Source of the DNA: FEB-25 sp963822175
GTDB taxonomy: Bacteria; Chloroflexota; Anaerolineae; Anaerolineales; UBA4823
Assembly: GCA_963822175.1 (NCBI GenBank)
Contig: CAWGGJ010000007.1
Coordinates: 372,001-436,000, forward strand
Length of the DNA stretch: 64,000 nt
Reading direction: 5' to 3'
Under the pieces are notes generated by a model, which searched no databases, was not told the DNA's origin, and worked only from the letters and a program-made list of their open reading frames with translations. Position numbers and translations under genes: made by a program. Below, one piece after another: positions 35,584 to 45,386 of the stretch. Every line of letters starts with the position of its first letter. Position 1 is the stretch's first letter.

Positions 35584-38037
35584 ATGGCTTCTTTCCTCGA
35601 TCTGAATCTACTTCCCCTGGCTCGACAGAGCGGGAATGAAATAAACGAGCTGCCGGATTTATTTGCAGTTGCCCCGCCTCGCAGAGCGGCACATGGACGC
35701 GAAGAAGATAGTTTGATCATCTATCTGAGCATGGTTGGTAATTCCTCTCTTTCAACCCAGGCGCATGCCCAACTACTGGAGCAGTTGACTACAAAATTCT
35801 ACAAGACCACGGGGAGTTTAACCTCGGCACTCCGTTCTGTTGTAGAGAACCTTAATATGTATTTGCTTGACCGCAATCTTCGCAGCACCAGTGTAGGCCA
35901 GCAGGGGATTGGACAGCTGATCTTGGTGGCACTCCGGGCTGACACTTTATATATTACCCAATGCGGTTCGGTACACGCGTTTTTAGTGACCCCACAGGAA
36001 ACCCAACACATGCATGACCCCCAAAGCTCGGGACGTGGATTGGGCCTCAGCAGCACAACGCCTATGCGTTTCCTGCGTATGAAAATGAATCCGGATGACT
36101 ACGTGGTACTCTCAACGCTAGCCGCCCCTGGTTGGACCGACAGTACCATCAGGCATCCTCAGCACCAGGGGATCGAAGCGGTGCGCCGACAACTGCTGGA
36201 AAGTGGTGGGCAGGAATTTAATTCAGTGATCGTCCAGGCACTGGCAGGCACGGGCAAGCTCAAGCTTCTCAAACGGAAGACAGAAATGCCGGACATGGCG
36301 CATCCTACTACGCTGACACAGCCCAGCGCAGCAGAGTCGGCCATAACACCAGCAATAGCGTTAGATACCTATGGTATGCCAACCGAGGATAAGAGGTTGG
36401 GGCTTCCATCAAGCGCAATTCCGCCGATAGTTTCTTCGGGACAACCGACTGAAGATAGGAAGCTGGGGATTCCCACAAGCTCTACAGGACCTGTGAGCAT
36501 AGGCGCAGCAACGGGAAACACAACTTCAGCCCGGCAGGCAGGGTCAACTCCAATTTCAACACAACCAAATGGCCAGCCGCCGATTAAGGATGGGATGGCT
36601 TCGAACATCAGCATGGCACCTGCACAAACAGGCCAACCCATCGCTTCCACACCAAAATCCACAATTCCATCGTCAAAGCCGGAGCAGACCAAAAAAGATT
36701 CGCAGCCAGGTCGTGGCGCGAAATATCTTACATCATTCCGGATCACCCTGGCAGCAATCGGTGCATCCATCCTGCGCGCCTTGCGCAGCGCACTGGCTAC
36801 AATCAGTGCAGCGCTCCTTCGTTTACTGAAGAATCTTCTGCCAGATGCAGACGTGCTCCGCTTACCACCATCGATGATGGTATTCATTGCCATAGCAATA
36901 CCCTTGGTGCTAGCCACAATTGGTGGAGTGGTCTTTCTCCAACGCGGTCGAGCCCAACAGCACCAGATTTATTATGAGCAGGCAGTTGAGGAAGCAGCTT
37001 ATGCAGTCTCACTCACCAATCCAGTGGAGCAGCGCATGGCCTGGCAGACTGCTCTTGGCGACCTGGACAAAGCAGAAGGCTATACCGTTACCAGTCAGTC
37101 TCAAGAATTACGTACCCAAATAATCACCAACCTGGATAACCTGGATGCGATTAAACGCCTGGATTATCAACAAGCTATTGTAGGCGGATTGGATAGCGGT
37201 GTAAATGTGAGCCGCATGGTTGCCACCGCCACCGATTTGTACCTGCTTAACCAGGCGGAAGGCAATGTGCTGCGGGCGATCATGACTGGACGAGGGTATG
37301 AAATTGATCCCAGTTTCCAATGCGGACCAACATACGGACCAGTCAATGTTGGCCCCCTGGTAGATATCGATGAGTTACCCCCAGGATCATTTGAAAACGC
37401 CAGCCTGCTAGCCATGGACAACAATGGCAATCTGCTATACTGCGTAGTCGGTTCCCAACCTTATAGCGCAGCCATGGCTCCTCCCAATACCGGGTTTGGC
37501 GGGCCGATTGGCATGACCCTTGACCGGAGTGATCTCTACGTGCTGGATCCAAAAGTAAATGCGGTATGGATATACCGCAATTTGGAGGTGACAGAACCGC
37601 CTCGCCTGTTTTTTGGAGATACCATTCCACCAATGGAGGATGTGATCGATCTCGCAGTATATAATGACGAACTGTTCCTCCTGCACGCAGACGGCCACAT
37701 GACCAAGTGCACCTATAGTGGCCTACCTGAATCACCCACCCATTGTGATGATCCCTACCCCTATTCGGACAACCGCCCTGGAAAGATCCACGGACCAACC
37801 ATTGAGGACACGCTATTTAGCCAGATCTATTTCTTGTCTTTCCCCGAACGATCTATCTATCTCCTGGATCCCCAGAACCAATCGATCTTCTACTTTAGCG
37901 TTCTATTGAATTTACAATCCCAATATCAGCCCAAAGAACCACTTGTTGAGGGAGATGCAACTGCTTTTGCCATCAGCCCAAATCGAACCGCCTTCCTCGC
38001 CATTGGTAATAACGTTTATTATGCTGCTATGCCTTAA
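35584..38037 (+). CDS. Membrane protein with degenerate PP2C-like N-terminal domain and a C-terminal beta-propeller-like domain
   Basis: An 817-residue protein. Residues 1-220 resemble a PP2C phosphatase fold (GREEDSLIIYLSMVGNSS; QGIGQLILVALRADTLYITQCGSVHAFLV; MNPDDYVVLSTLAAPGW), but the metal-binding DGxGGH is missing, so catalysis is unlikely. Residues 260-375 are a Pro/Ser/Thr-rich linker with a repeat of PTEDKRLGLP and PTEDRKLGIP. One membrane helix is at about 435-455 (MMVFIAIAIPLVLATIGGVVFL). A short helical region follows, and then a beta-rich domain with propeller-like units (MTLDRSDLYVLDPKVNAVWIYRN). The topology suggests an intracellular sensor domain and an outer propeller, or the reverse. 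I do not recognise the family. Confidence 0.75.
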   Translation: MASFLDLNLLPLARQSGNEINELPDLFAVAPPRRAAHGREEDSLIIYLSMVGNSSLSTQAHAQLLEQLTTKFYKTTGSLTSALRSVVENLNMYLLDRNLRSTSVGQQGIGQLILVALRADTLYITQCGSVHAFLVTPQETQHMHDPQSSGRGLGLSSTTPMRFLRMKMNPDDYVVLSTLAAPGWTDSTIRHPQHQGIEAVRRQLLESGGQEFNSVIVQALAGTGKLKLLKRKTEMPDMAHPTTLTQPSAAESAITPAIALDTYGMPTEDKRLGLPSSAIPPIVSSGQPTEDRKLGIPTSSTGPVSIGAATGNTTSARQAGSTPISTQPNGQPPIKDGMASNISMAPAQTGQPIASTPKSTIPSSKPEQTKKDSQPGRGAKYLTSFRITLAAIGASILRALRSALATISAALLRLLKNLLPDADVLRLPPSMMVFIAIAIPLVLATIGGVVFLQRGRAQQHQIYYEQAVEEAAYAVSLTNPVEQRMAWQTALGDLDKAEGYTVTSQSQELRTQIITNLDNLDAIKRLDYQQAIVGGLDSGVNVSRMVATATDLYLLNQAEGNVLRAIMTGRGYEIDPSFQCGPTYGPVNVGPLVDIDELPPGSFENASLLAMDNNGNLLYCVVGSQPYSAAMAPPNTGFGGPIGMTLDRSDLYVLDPKVNAVWIYRNLEVTEPPRLFFGDTIPPMEDVIDLAVYNDELFLLHADGHMTKCTYSGLPESPTHCDDPYPYSDNRPGKIHGPTIEDTLFSQIYFLSFPERSIYLLDPQNQSIFYFSVLLNLQSQYQPKEPLVEGDATAFAISPNRTAFLAIGNNVYYAAMP

Positions 38038-38218
38038 AATCACCCTGGATTGATAATTTTAACCATCAAAACTTACTCTCCAAAAGCAAGGCAACCGAAC
38101 ACAGACAGAGAAGAATTTAAATTTTGATCTGACATGCCGTGGAGCCCCGATCAGTTAATGCTTTCTGATGCTATGGTTTCAGGGCATTCCAGGCTAATCA
38201 GCGGTATTCGATAAGCGG

Positions 38219-38224
38219 TATAAT
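38219..38224 (+). promoter_or_regulatory. Candidate -10 box for the glycosyltransferase gene
   Basis: TATAAT about 30 bases before the ATG at 38255. No good -35 hexamer. The 217-base spacer after the upstream gene shows nothing else. Confidence 0.3.
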
Positions 38225-38254
38225 CGCAAAAGTCTTATCTAATCACAACGATCT

Positions 38255-39805
38255 ATGAAATATCGAGCTGACATAGTTGCTGTCCTACTTGCCATTGCTG
38301 GTTTCCTGGCGTCTGCACTGGTAACCGAGCGCATCTTTGAAGCCATCCCACATATTGAAGATGAAATTGCATATGTCTGGCAAGCTAAAGCCCTGGCAGA
38401 GGGGCATCTTACAATTCCCTCGCCCACACATACCCGCAGCCTTTTAGTTCCCTTCATCGTTGATCACGAAGGAGAGCGTTTTGGTAAATATCCTCCAGGC
38501 TGGCCTGGTTTGCTATCCATTGCCATCCAACTGGGGATACGTGCCTGGATCAATCCCCTTTTAGCGGGCTTGGGTGTCTGGCTGACCTATCAGCTTGGAA
38601 AACGCTGTTTCAGCGCATTGGTTGGGCTTCTGGCTGCCGGTCTTACAGTCACCTCACCGTTCTTTTTAATGAACTCGGGGTCCTTGCTTTCCCACCCACT
38701 AGGATTGGTCCTGAGTGCATCATTTGCCCTTACCTGGCTGGATGCATTTTGGGAAAACAAGGGTGAGGAGACGATTAAACCTGCCACAAGATCCAAAAGG
38801 CAATGGCTATTCACCATGATCGCAGCTTTTTCCCTTGGTGGTTTGATCCTTACCCGCCCGATGACTGCCCTGGCTTTAGCTCTGCCATTTGCCATTCATG
38901 GCTTGTATTTGTTGATAAGAAGTGACCGCTCCACCCGTTTAAGGTTACTTGTCTTCTGCCTGGTCATCGCTGTTTTTACAGGATTGTATTTCCTATGGCA
39001 ATATTTACTCACCGGTGATGCATTGCTTAATCCATACACCTTGTGGTGGCCATATGATCGAGTGGGTTTCGGGCCTGGGCATGGCCGCGGAGCTGAGGGG
39101 CATACATTACACCTGGCATGGACCAATACCCGCCATAGCCTGGACGCAGGCAGTTATGACCTGTTCGGTTGGGGAGGATACTCCTGGATCTTTTTGCCAT
39201 TTGGGCTCTGGGCTTCCCGACGCAACCTGAAAGGATTGCTGCTTTTCGGCATAGTCGTCAGCATGGTGATGGTTTACACGACTTATTGGATCGGTGCCAC
39301 TCTTTATGGTCCCAGGTATTATTATGAATGCCTGTTCAGCCTGACATTAATTAGTGCTGCCGGTATTGCCTGGTTGGCAGGATGGCCTTACAGACCGGAT
39401 CAACCAGGCGTTCGTTATACAGGTTGGCGTAAGTTGCGACCCCTATTGGTCACCTTGGTTGTGGGGGTGTTAGTGGGAATCAACCTGATCCTTTACCTGC
39501 CGAACCGGCTTGGGGGAATGGTGGGGTTATATAATATAGAACGGGCTGATCAGCAACCGTTCCAAACCCTCGCCGTGCAAGCCCTCGCCCCTGCCCTGGT
39601 CATTGTACATACCGATCGATGGATGGAATATGGTGCCCTGCTAGAGCTTGAAGATCCAATGCTCACCACACCCTTCATCTTTGCCTGGAGTATCAGCCCT
39701 TCCACAGATGCCTCGCTAGCTGGAGATTTCACAAACCGCACTGTATACCACTATTATCCCGATCAGCCGTTCCAGCTATACCGGGAACCTCTGGATATAC
39801 CCTGA
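38255..39805 (+). CDS. GT39/ArnT-like (GT-C fold) membrane glycosyltransferase
   Basis: A 516-residue polytopic membrane protein with about ten to eleven helices. The first periplasmic loop carries EDEIAYVWQAKALAEG with the acidic pair expected of GT-C enzymes that use lipid-linked sugars. GKYPPGWPGLLSIAIQLG is another conserved loop. Further helices such as LLAAGLTVTSPFFLMNSG and FLWQYLLTGDALLNPYTLW follow. These enzymes transfer sugars from polyprenyl phosphate donors to lipids or proteins outside the membrane. A GT2 enzyme of the donor-making type (dolichyl-phosphate-glycosyltransferase-like) is encoded at 58735. Which sugar and acceptor are unknown. Confidence 0.85.
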   Translation: MKYRADIVAVLLAIAGFLASALVTERIFEAIPHIEDEIAYVWQAKALAEGHLTIPSPTHTRSLLVPFIVDHEGERFGKYPPGWPGLLSIAIQLGIRAWINPLLAGLGVWLTYQLGKRCFSALVGLLAAGLTVTSPFFLMNSGSLLSHPLGLVLSASFALTWLDAFWENKGEETIKPATRSKRQWLFTMIAAFSLGGLILTRPMTALALALPFAIHGLYLLIRSDRSTRLRLLVFCLVIAVFTGLYFLWQYLLTGDALLNPYTLWWPYDRVGFGPGHGRGAEGHTLHLAWTNTRHSLDAGSYDLFGWGGYSWIFLPFGLWASRRNLKGLLLFGIVVSMVMVYTTYWIGATLYGPRYYYECLFSLTLISAAGIAWLAGWPYRPDQPGVRYTGWRKLRPLLVTLVVGVLVGINLILYLPNRLGGMVGLYNIERADQQPFQTLAVQALAPALVIVHTDRWMEYGALLELEDPMLTTPFIFAWSISPSTDASLAGDFTNRTVYHYYPDQPFQLYREPLDIP

Positions 39806-39809
39806 CTAA

Positions 39810-41135
39810 TTATGGGTAGGGGGTTGTGGCTGGCGGTTGGGTTATGGTTGGTACGGGTGTCTCTATTGGAATGACCTGACCCGGTGTGGGGGTTGTCTCT
39901 CCACCAGGGGTAGCTGTGGCACTTACTCCCTGAGCACACTGGTCAGCTGCGTAAACCGCAGTTGGTTCAACCAGCGAGCTTGCGATTAAGGTCATATACG
40001 TATCATATTGTGCCTGGGCATCGCACCACTGGCTTCGGGCGGCAAGCCAGTCTCCGTAACCCAGCAAAGCATCCAAGTAACGGTTTGACGCTGTCCATCC
40101 CGAGATATCGCTCAAGTTTGGAGCTGCTGCAGCTAACTGGGAAAAATAACTCACTGACTGTGCCCAGTCTACACCCCAGTAGCTGGCCCCGCGGATATAC
40201 AATTCAGCCCAATCGCGCCAATTGCGCGCTTCCGCATCCAATGGACCGAATCGCTCGGCCAGGGTCAGGTCGTAATTACCACCTTCCAGGTCATATAACT
40301 GGGCGATCTTATCGATACCCCGGTTGCGAAGGGCTACAAACAGCATATCGTCCACCTGCACTGCAGAGAAGTCAGCATAGTTCTTGCGTAAAAGCAACAA
40401 TGTTTCGATGGTGCCGGTCCAATCACGCCCAATGAGTAGACTCTGCGCCTGGGCAAACAGCTCATCCCTGCCCCGATAATCTGGCGTAGGGGTTAGGGTT
40501 GGTGTTGGAACCATGGTAGGGGTGGCAGTGATACGTTGCTGGGTTAAAACGTAGGCAAGCTGGTCAGACACATTGGGGTAATTTGGATCGAGCTTGATGA
40601 TGTATTCGAGCCTCTGCCTGGCTCGATCAAAATTGCCAGCGGCAATATCTTGTTGAGCCAATACATACTGATTGGTTGCCTCATTAGCAACCAAAGTTGA
40701 TTGATAGTGGGTTCGCTGATCAATGGCTGAGTTATATCCCGCATAAACGCTTCCACCTGCAATCAAGGCAAGCAGGAGCACTCCCAGGATCGCCCACAAT
40801 ATCCACCTACGCCTGCCCCTGGGTGCTTTCTCTGGTTCATCAGGGATATCTGGGGGCAAGATTAAGTCGTCATCACTGAGCTGGGATGGCTGCGTAACAC
40901 CAAGGGTTTGCTGTTCTGATGTCGGATTGATCTCCGAGCTCTCAGAGGAAATATCAGCTTCCGTTCCTCCAGAGCGCTCATCAGAAGGGACATTCACAGG
41001 TTGGGTGATATCCAACTCTGCTTCCTGCTCATAAGGAGATGAAGTTTCAGATGAACTTTCACCATTTGTGGAGCTAGATTGTTCGTCGCCGCTACTAGAA
41101 GGCGGACGAGTTTCGTCTAAATTAGGAGATTCCAT
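39810..41135 (-). CDS. Membrane-anchored tetratricopeptide-like protein, unknown function
   Basis: A 441-residue protein. Residues 1-110 are an acidic, Ser/Glu-rich cytoplasmic tail. A membrane helix follows (WILWAILGVLLLALIAGGSVY). The outer part has TPR-like helix pairs (QYVLAQQDIAAGNFDRARQRLEYIIKLDPNYPNV is one), a Thr/Pro-rich linker (ATPTMVPTPTLTPTP), more TPR-like repeats and a Thr/Pro-rich C-terminal tail. Likely an envelope scaffold. It ends four bases from the convergent glycosyltransferase gene. An ATG at 41135 is the only clear start. Confidence 0.75.
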   Translation of the reverse strand: MESPNLDETRPPSSSGDEQSSSTNGESSSETSSPYEQEAELDITQPVNVPSDERSGGTEADISSESSEINPTSEQQTLGVTQPSQLSDDDLILPPDIPDEPEKAPRGRRRWILWAILGVLLLALIAGGSVYAGYNSAIDQRTHYQSTLVANEATNQYVLAQQDIAAGNFDRARQRLEYIIKLDPNYPNVSDQLAYVLTQQRITATPTMVPTPTLTPTPDYRGRDELFAQAQSLLIGRDWTGTIETLLLLRKNYADFSAVQVDDMLFVALRNRGIDKIAQLYDLEGGNYDLTLAERFGPLDAEARNWRDWAELYIRGASYWGVDWAQSVSYFSQLAAAAPNLSDISGWTASNRYLDALLGYGDWLAARSQWCDAQAQYDTYMTLIASSLVEPTAVYAADQCAQGVSATATPGGETTPTPGQVIPIETPVPTITQPPATTPYP

Positions 41136-41203
41136 TCTGCCAATTATACCTCAGGGAATTTAACGTCCTTCGTTCTGCATTGGTTCCCGACCCCTTGATA
41201 CTT

Positions 41204-41881
41204 CTATTCATTATTCATACGGGGACCTAATAACTCGGCTAACGTGGAAACCTGGGAAGCATGTACCAGGGCGATGACCTCATCCACCGGGGCTAGCTCC
41301 GTGTTCCCGTTGGGTACGATCAGTTGACCTTTACGAATGACCGCGACAAAAACGCATTGTGAGGGCAGATTGATATCGCGCAAAATTTTACCGACCACAA
41401 CCGCCCGTGGATCCACCTTCTCTTCAACAATCGAGTATTCGCCTTTGCGCAACTTAAGCAGGGTCATCATATCCCCTATGGACATTTCTTCGGCGATCAA
41501 TTTCGCCAGGATGTCAGACTGGCAAAGGGCAACATCCACCCCCATATCAGGGGTAAACAACCAGGTATTCTTAGGGTTGTTCACTCGAGCAATGATCCTT
41601 CTTACACCAAATTCAAAACGCGCCAGGGTAGTAACCACCAGGTTATCTTCATCTTCACCAGTCACAGCTGCCAACACCTGGGCAGCCTCAATCCCTGCTC
41701 GCTCAAGCACACTGGGCGAGCTGCCATCACCATCTATAATGACCTCATCAGGCAATTCCTCGCGTAAGCGTTTTAATACGTCTGGACGATCTTCGATCAG
41801 CCTGACTTTATGTCCTCCGTTGAGCAGCTGGGAGGCAAGCTGTGAACCGGTCTTACCACCGCCTACTATGATGACAAACAT
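41204..41881 (-). CDS. TrkA/KtrA-type K+ uptake regulator (RCK N + C), second copy
   Basis: A 225-residue protein. An NAD-binding Rossmann motif, FVIIVGGGKTGSQLASQLL, opens an RCK_N (TrkA-N) domain with IIDGDGSSPSVLERAGIEAAQVLAA and ARVNNPKN. A TrkA-C domain closes it (KGEYSIVEEKVDPRAVVVGKILRDINLPSQ and ALVHASQVSTLAELLG). The start is the ATG at 41881, with GGAGG 5 bases upstream inside the preceding gene; a longer reading is less likely. Such proteins gate K+ channels or transporters in response to nucleotides. It lies directly after the other TrkA-like gene and the P-type ATPase. Confidence 0.92.
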   Translation of the reverse strand: MFVIIVGGGKTGSQLASQLLNGGHKVRLIEDRPDVLKRLREELPDEVIIDGDGSSPSVLERAGIEAAQVLAAVTGEDEDNLVVTTLARFEFGVRRIIARVNNPKNTWLFTPDMGVDVALCQSDILAKLIAEEMSIGDMMTLLKLRKGEYSIVEEKVDPRAVVVGKILRDINLPSQCVFVAVIRKGQLIVPNGNTELAPVDEVIALVHASQVSTLAELLGPRMNNE

Positions 41882-41882
41882 C

Positions 41883-42542
41883 TCAACCTCCTTCCGACAG
41901 CCCCAATAGAGTTTTAAAACGATCCAGCGACGACGCCAGAATTGCCACATGGATGATATCGCCATCCTTGAATTGACTCCCAAAGGTGGGGATGAATGCC
42001 GCCCCCTGTCGGCTGATGGCAACTACCGAGATCTCACTGGAAACCGTCAGGTCTTTCACCATTCGTCCAACCAGTTGTGGTGGAACCTCGATATTAACCA
42101 GGCTCACTTCCCCACTTCCAAAACTGTGGACAGGGTCGATTTCTGCCGAAGTGATCAGCTCACGAATGCGCTCTGCGCCCCAGGTTGTCGAAGAAATGGT
42201 CAGCATCCCCAGCCGGCGATAGATCTCTGCCCGTTGTGGATCGTATAACCGGGCCACCACACGCGGTACGTGGAAAATATTACGCGCAATACGCGCTGCC
42301 AGGATGTTGGCATTATCCGACGAGCTGGCAGCTGCGAATGCATCGGCACTCTCGATGCCGGCTTTGAGCAATACATCGCGATCAAAACCGATCCCCATAA
42401 TTTTTTGCACCTTGATATTCGGCTCCAGCCTGGCCAGGGCACTGGTATCACAATCGATCACTACGACCTGATGGCCTTCATCTACCAGCAGCCGGGCAAG
42501 TTGTACTCCAACCCGGCCGCATCCCATAATGATTACCTTCAT
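41883..42542 (-). CDS. TrkA/KtrA-type K+ uptake regulator (RCK N + C), first copy
   Basis: A 219-residue protein. Rossmann motif KVIIMGCGRVGVQLARLLVDEG, TrkA-N features (GIGFDRDVLLKAGIESADAFAAASSSDNANILAARIAR) and a TrkA-C domain (SLVNIEVPPQLVGRMVKDL, DGDIIHVAIL). It overlaps the P-type ATPase stop by ATGA and precedes the second TrkA gene by one base, so all three are translated together. Two different RCK proteins side by side suggest a heteromeric gating ring. No TrkH/KtrB channel is in the window; the KimA-like permeases upstream are the only candidate partners seen. Confidence 0.93.
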   Translation of the reverse strand: MKVIIMGCGRVGVQLARLLVDEGHQVVVIDCDTSALARLEPNIKVQKIMGIGFDRDVLLKAGIESADAFAAASSSDNANILAARIARNIFHVPRVVARLYDPQRAEIYRRLGMLTISSTTWGAERIRELITSAEIDPVHSFGSGEVSLVNIEVPPQLVGRMVKDLTVSSEISVVAISRQGAAFIPTFGSQFKDGDIIHVAILASSLDRFKTLLGLSEGG

Positions 42543-45382
42543 ATTTCCTCCTTGCTCACAGAACTGTTGATCACTTGTTGCATAAAACGCTCACGCCAAC
42601 GAATAAACATTTTACGAATCCAATCCAGGCTATAGACGATGATCGGAAAGCATACTAGTCCAATCCATAATTCTGGTGGTATGGCTACCTGACCGAATAG
42701 GTTTGCTAATGGTGGAATATAAACTAATGCCAACAGGATGGCAAGGTCGATGACTATTCCACGTAACAGGGCAGGATTGCTAAGCCAGCCGAGTGTACGC
42801 CCCCGGTTGCGCTCGGTACGGCAGGCAAAGGCATTCCCTATCTGTGCCATCACCACCCCGGCATAATAGACCGTGGTTGCCAGTGCATTCTGATCCTCAT
42901 GAGAAAGTTTAGAAAATATCATCGTATGCAAGGATTGAAAGGCAGGCAAATCTATCCAGCTGTAGATAAAGAAGAATGCAATAAAGCATAGTATGGCTTC
43001 AATCGGACCTAACCAGAGAAAAGCGCGCCTTAGCAATCTGCCATCCACCATGGATTGTGTTTTCTTGCGTGGTGGTCGCAGCATTACATCCGGTTCAGGG
43101 TTCTCACTTCCCAGTGCCAGTGCAGGGAATAAGTCCGTCCCTAGGTCAATTGCCAGGATCTGTTTGACGCCCAAGGCAAGTGGCATCACCTGCGGAGTGA
43201 GTAATGCGGTCAGTATGAACGGCATTATTTCAGGTACATTGCTAGAGAAGATATACGTGCTGAATTTACGCAAATTATCATAAACTGTGCGCCCTTCTTC
43301 GATCGCACGCGCAATGGTGGAGAAGTTGTCATTCGTGAGGATGATATCGGCAGCTTCCTTGGCTACATCGGTCCCCACCAATCCCATGGCGACTCCCACA
43401 TCTGCCTTGCGTAGTGCTGGGGCATCATTGACTCCATCCCCAGTCACAGCAACCACATCTCCACGGGCCTGGTATGCTGCAACCAGTCGTAGTTTATGCT
43501 CAGGTGCCATGCGAGCAAAAATCACTTCTTTATCCAGCATGCCTTGCAGCTCTATATCATTAAGCTCCTCCAATTCAGCACCGGTCAGGATCAATGGGTT
43601 AGCATCCCTTAGCAGCCCAATGCGGCGTGCCAATGATTCTGCTGTCAGCCCGTAATCACCTGTGATCATGATCATACGTACACCCGCCCGTTGACAGGTC
43701 TTTACTGCCTCCATCACCTCTGGGCGTGGCGGGTCCATCATGGCAGATAAGCCCAGGAAAACCATGTTCACTTCCACTCTTTCAGTGGTATAGCTGCCAA
43801 CGCGTGGGGGCAATGTATGATATGCCAGTGCCAATACGCGCAAGGCATTCCGGGCATAATCATCATTGGCTGACAAGATTCTCCCCCGCCAGCTGTCATC
43901 CAATGGGATTACTTCGCCATGCATGCGAATGTGGGTGCATAATTGCAGAACTTCCCGCGGCGCACCTTTAATAAACGCTATTTGCTCTCCAATAGGTACT
44001 TCAGAGAACGAAACCTCCTGCCGGGTCACTTGGTGGATGGTGCTCATCCTCTTGCGCCGGGCATCAAAGGGGAGTTCATGCAGCCTGGGCATTGAATGGA
44101 TAAGTTTTTCTTCCACTAAACCATTTTTTAATGCCACCACGCGCAGTGCAGCCTCCGTTTGGTCGCCTAAAACTGTCCAATTAGGTTGGTCTGGGGTTGG
44201 GGAGTTGAGACGCGAATTATTACACAGCATACCTGCGGTGAGCAAAGCGCTTAAATCGCTTTTGGCTGTTTCAGTGACTGGGCTGGGCACAAATTCACCT
44301 TCCGGCTCATAACCTGAACCAGTTACGACCAGTGGTTTCCCACCCACCCAGACCTGGCGGACAGTCATCTGGTTCTGGGTAAGGGTGCCGCTCTTATCGG
44401 TGCATATCACCGAAACATGTTCTAGTGTCTCCAGGATGGAAAGTTTTTTAACCAGTACACCCTTCTGGGCCAGGCGCTGCACTGAGGCCGATAGCGATAA
44501 CGTGACCGTAGCTGGCAAACCCTCTGGTATTGCTGCCACAATGATCCCTAAGGCTAAAATAAAGGCTTCATTGATGCCCAGTTGTACATCGGCAACGCCC
44601 ACTGCGAAAACAATTGCTCCCAACCCCAAGGCAATCAATGAGATGATACGGGTAAGGCGGGACATTTCCTGTTGAAGCCGGCTGGGTTCCTCGCGCACAG
44701 CCTGGGTGAGACGCACAATCCGACCAAACTGGGTTAGCATGCCCGTGGCATACACGATCGCCCTCCCTGTGCCTGAGACAACTGATGTGCCAGTAAAGAC
44801 AAGGTTGGGTCGCTCAACCTCGCTGATGCCTTCGTACAGCGAGGCATCAGCTGTTTTACGCGCTGGCACCGCTTCGCCAGTTAGAATGGCATTGTTCACT
44901 CGTAATCCGTACTCTTCGATGACGCGGGCATCGGCAGGAATGTTGTCTCCCTCTGCAAGAACAAGGAGATCTCCGGCTACCAAATCACTGGAGGCTACTT
45001 TAACCTCCATGCCATTCCGGATTACCCGGGCATAGCTTGGCAGTAGATGCTGAAGTGCAGCCGTAGCTTGCTCGGCACGGAACTCACGCCAGTAGGAGAA
45101 TGCGCCGTTTACCACCACCACGATCCAGATGATGACACCCAGGGTGGGCTCATGCAGCCAAATAGCAATTACACCGGCTGCCCATAACAATAGTGCCATG
45201 GGGTGGGTGATAAAGCCCAGGAATTTTCTCCATGCTGGTTCATGTGGGGGCTCGGATAGCTGGTTGCTGCCATATAGGGAACGGCGCGCCTCAACATCAC
45301 TTTCAATCAGGCCTGTGGGTGAGGTCTCCAAAGATGTGAATACATCAGCTACGGGTAGAGCGTAAATCGGATCAGATACCAT
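42539..45382 (-). CDS. P2-type cation-transporting P-type ATPase
   Basis: A 947-residue P-type ATPase with all domains in order: N-terminal cation-ATPase domain, actuator loop LTGEAVPARK, membrane motif IPEGLPATVTL, phosphorylation site CTDKSGTLTQNQMTV, hinge MITGDYGLTAESLARRIGLL and GDGVNDAPALRKADVGVAMG, then six C-terminal helices. IPEGLP and overall length fit the P2A/P2C group (Ca2+ or Na+/K+-like). Two departures: DKSGTLT rather than DKTGTLT, and TGEA rather than TGES (the key Glu is kept). It is followed by two TrkA-like genes, with an ATGA overlap. The start abuts a terminator hairpin (45387-45417), so its own promoter is unclear. The transported ion is not certain; the context suggests a role in Na+/K+ balance. 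Confidence 0.92.
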   Translation of the reverse strand: MVSDPIYALPVADVFTSLETSPTGLIESDVEARRSLYGSNQLSEPPHEPAWRKFLGFITHPMALLLWAAGVIAIWLHEPTLGVIIWIVVVVNGAFSYWREFRAEQATAALQHLLPSYARVIRNGMEVKVASSDLVAGDLLVLAEGDNIPADARVIEEYGLRVNNAILTGEAVPARKTADASLYEGISEVERPNLVFTGTSVVSGTGRAIVYATGMLTQFGRIVRLTQAVREEPSRLQQEMSRLTRIISLIALGLGAIVFAVGVADVQLGINEAFILALGIIVAAIPEGLPATVTLSLSASVQRLAQKGVLVKKLSILETLEHVSVICTDKSGTLTQNQMTVRQVWVGGKPLVVTGSGYEPEGEFVPSPVTETAKSDLSALLTAGMLCNNSRLNSPTPDQPNWTVLGDQTEAALRVVALKNGLVEEKLIHSMPRLHELPFDARRKRMSTIHQVTRQEVSFSEVPIGEQIAFIKGAPREVLQLCTHIRMHGEVIPLDDSWRGRILSANDDYARNALRVLALAYHTLPPRVGSYTTERVEVNMVFLGLSAMMDPPRPEVMEAVKTCQRAGVRMIMITGDYGLTAESLARRIGLLRDANPLILTGAELEELNDIELQGMLDKEVIFARMAPEHKLRLVAAYQARGDVVAVTGDGVNDAPALRKADVGVAMGLVGTDVAKEAADIILTNDNFSTIARAIEEGRTVYDNLRKFSTYIFSSNVPEIMPFILTALLTPQVMPLALGVKQILAIDLGTDLFPALALGSENPEPDVMLRPPRKKTQSMVDGRLLRRAFLWLGPIEAILCFIAFFFIYSWIDLPAFQSLHTMIFSKLSHEDQNALATTVYYAGVVMAQIGNAFACRTERNRGRTLGWLSNPALLRGIVIDLAILLALVYIPPLANLFGQVAIPPELWIGLVCFPIIVYSLDWIRKMFIRWRERFMQQVINSSVSKEEI

Positions 45383-45386
45383 AAAA

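Noticed and set aside
41204..42542. TrkA proteins as part of a TrkH/KtrB system
   Set aside because: No TrkH or KtrB channel gene is present in the window; a partner elsewhere cannot be excluded.
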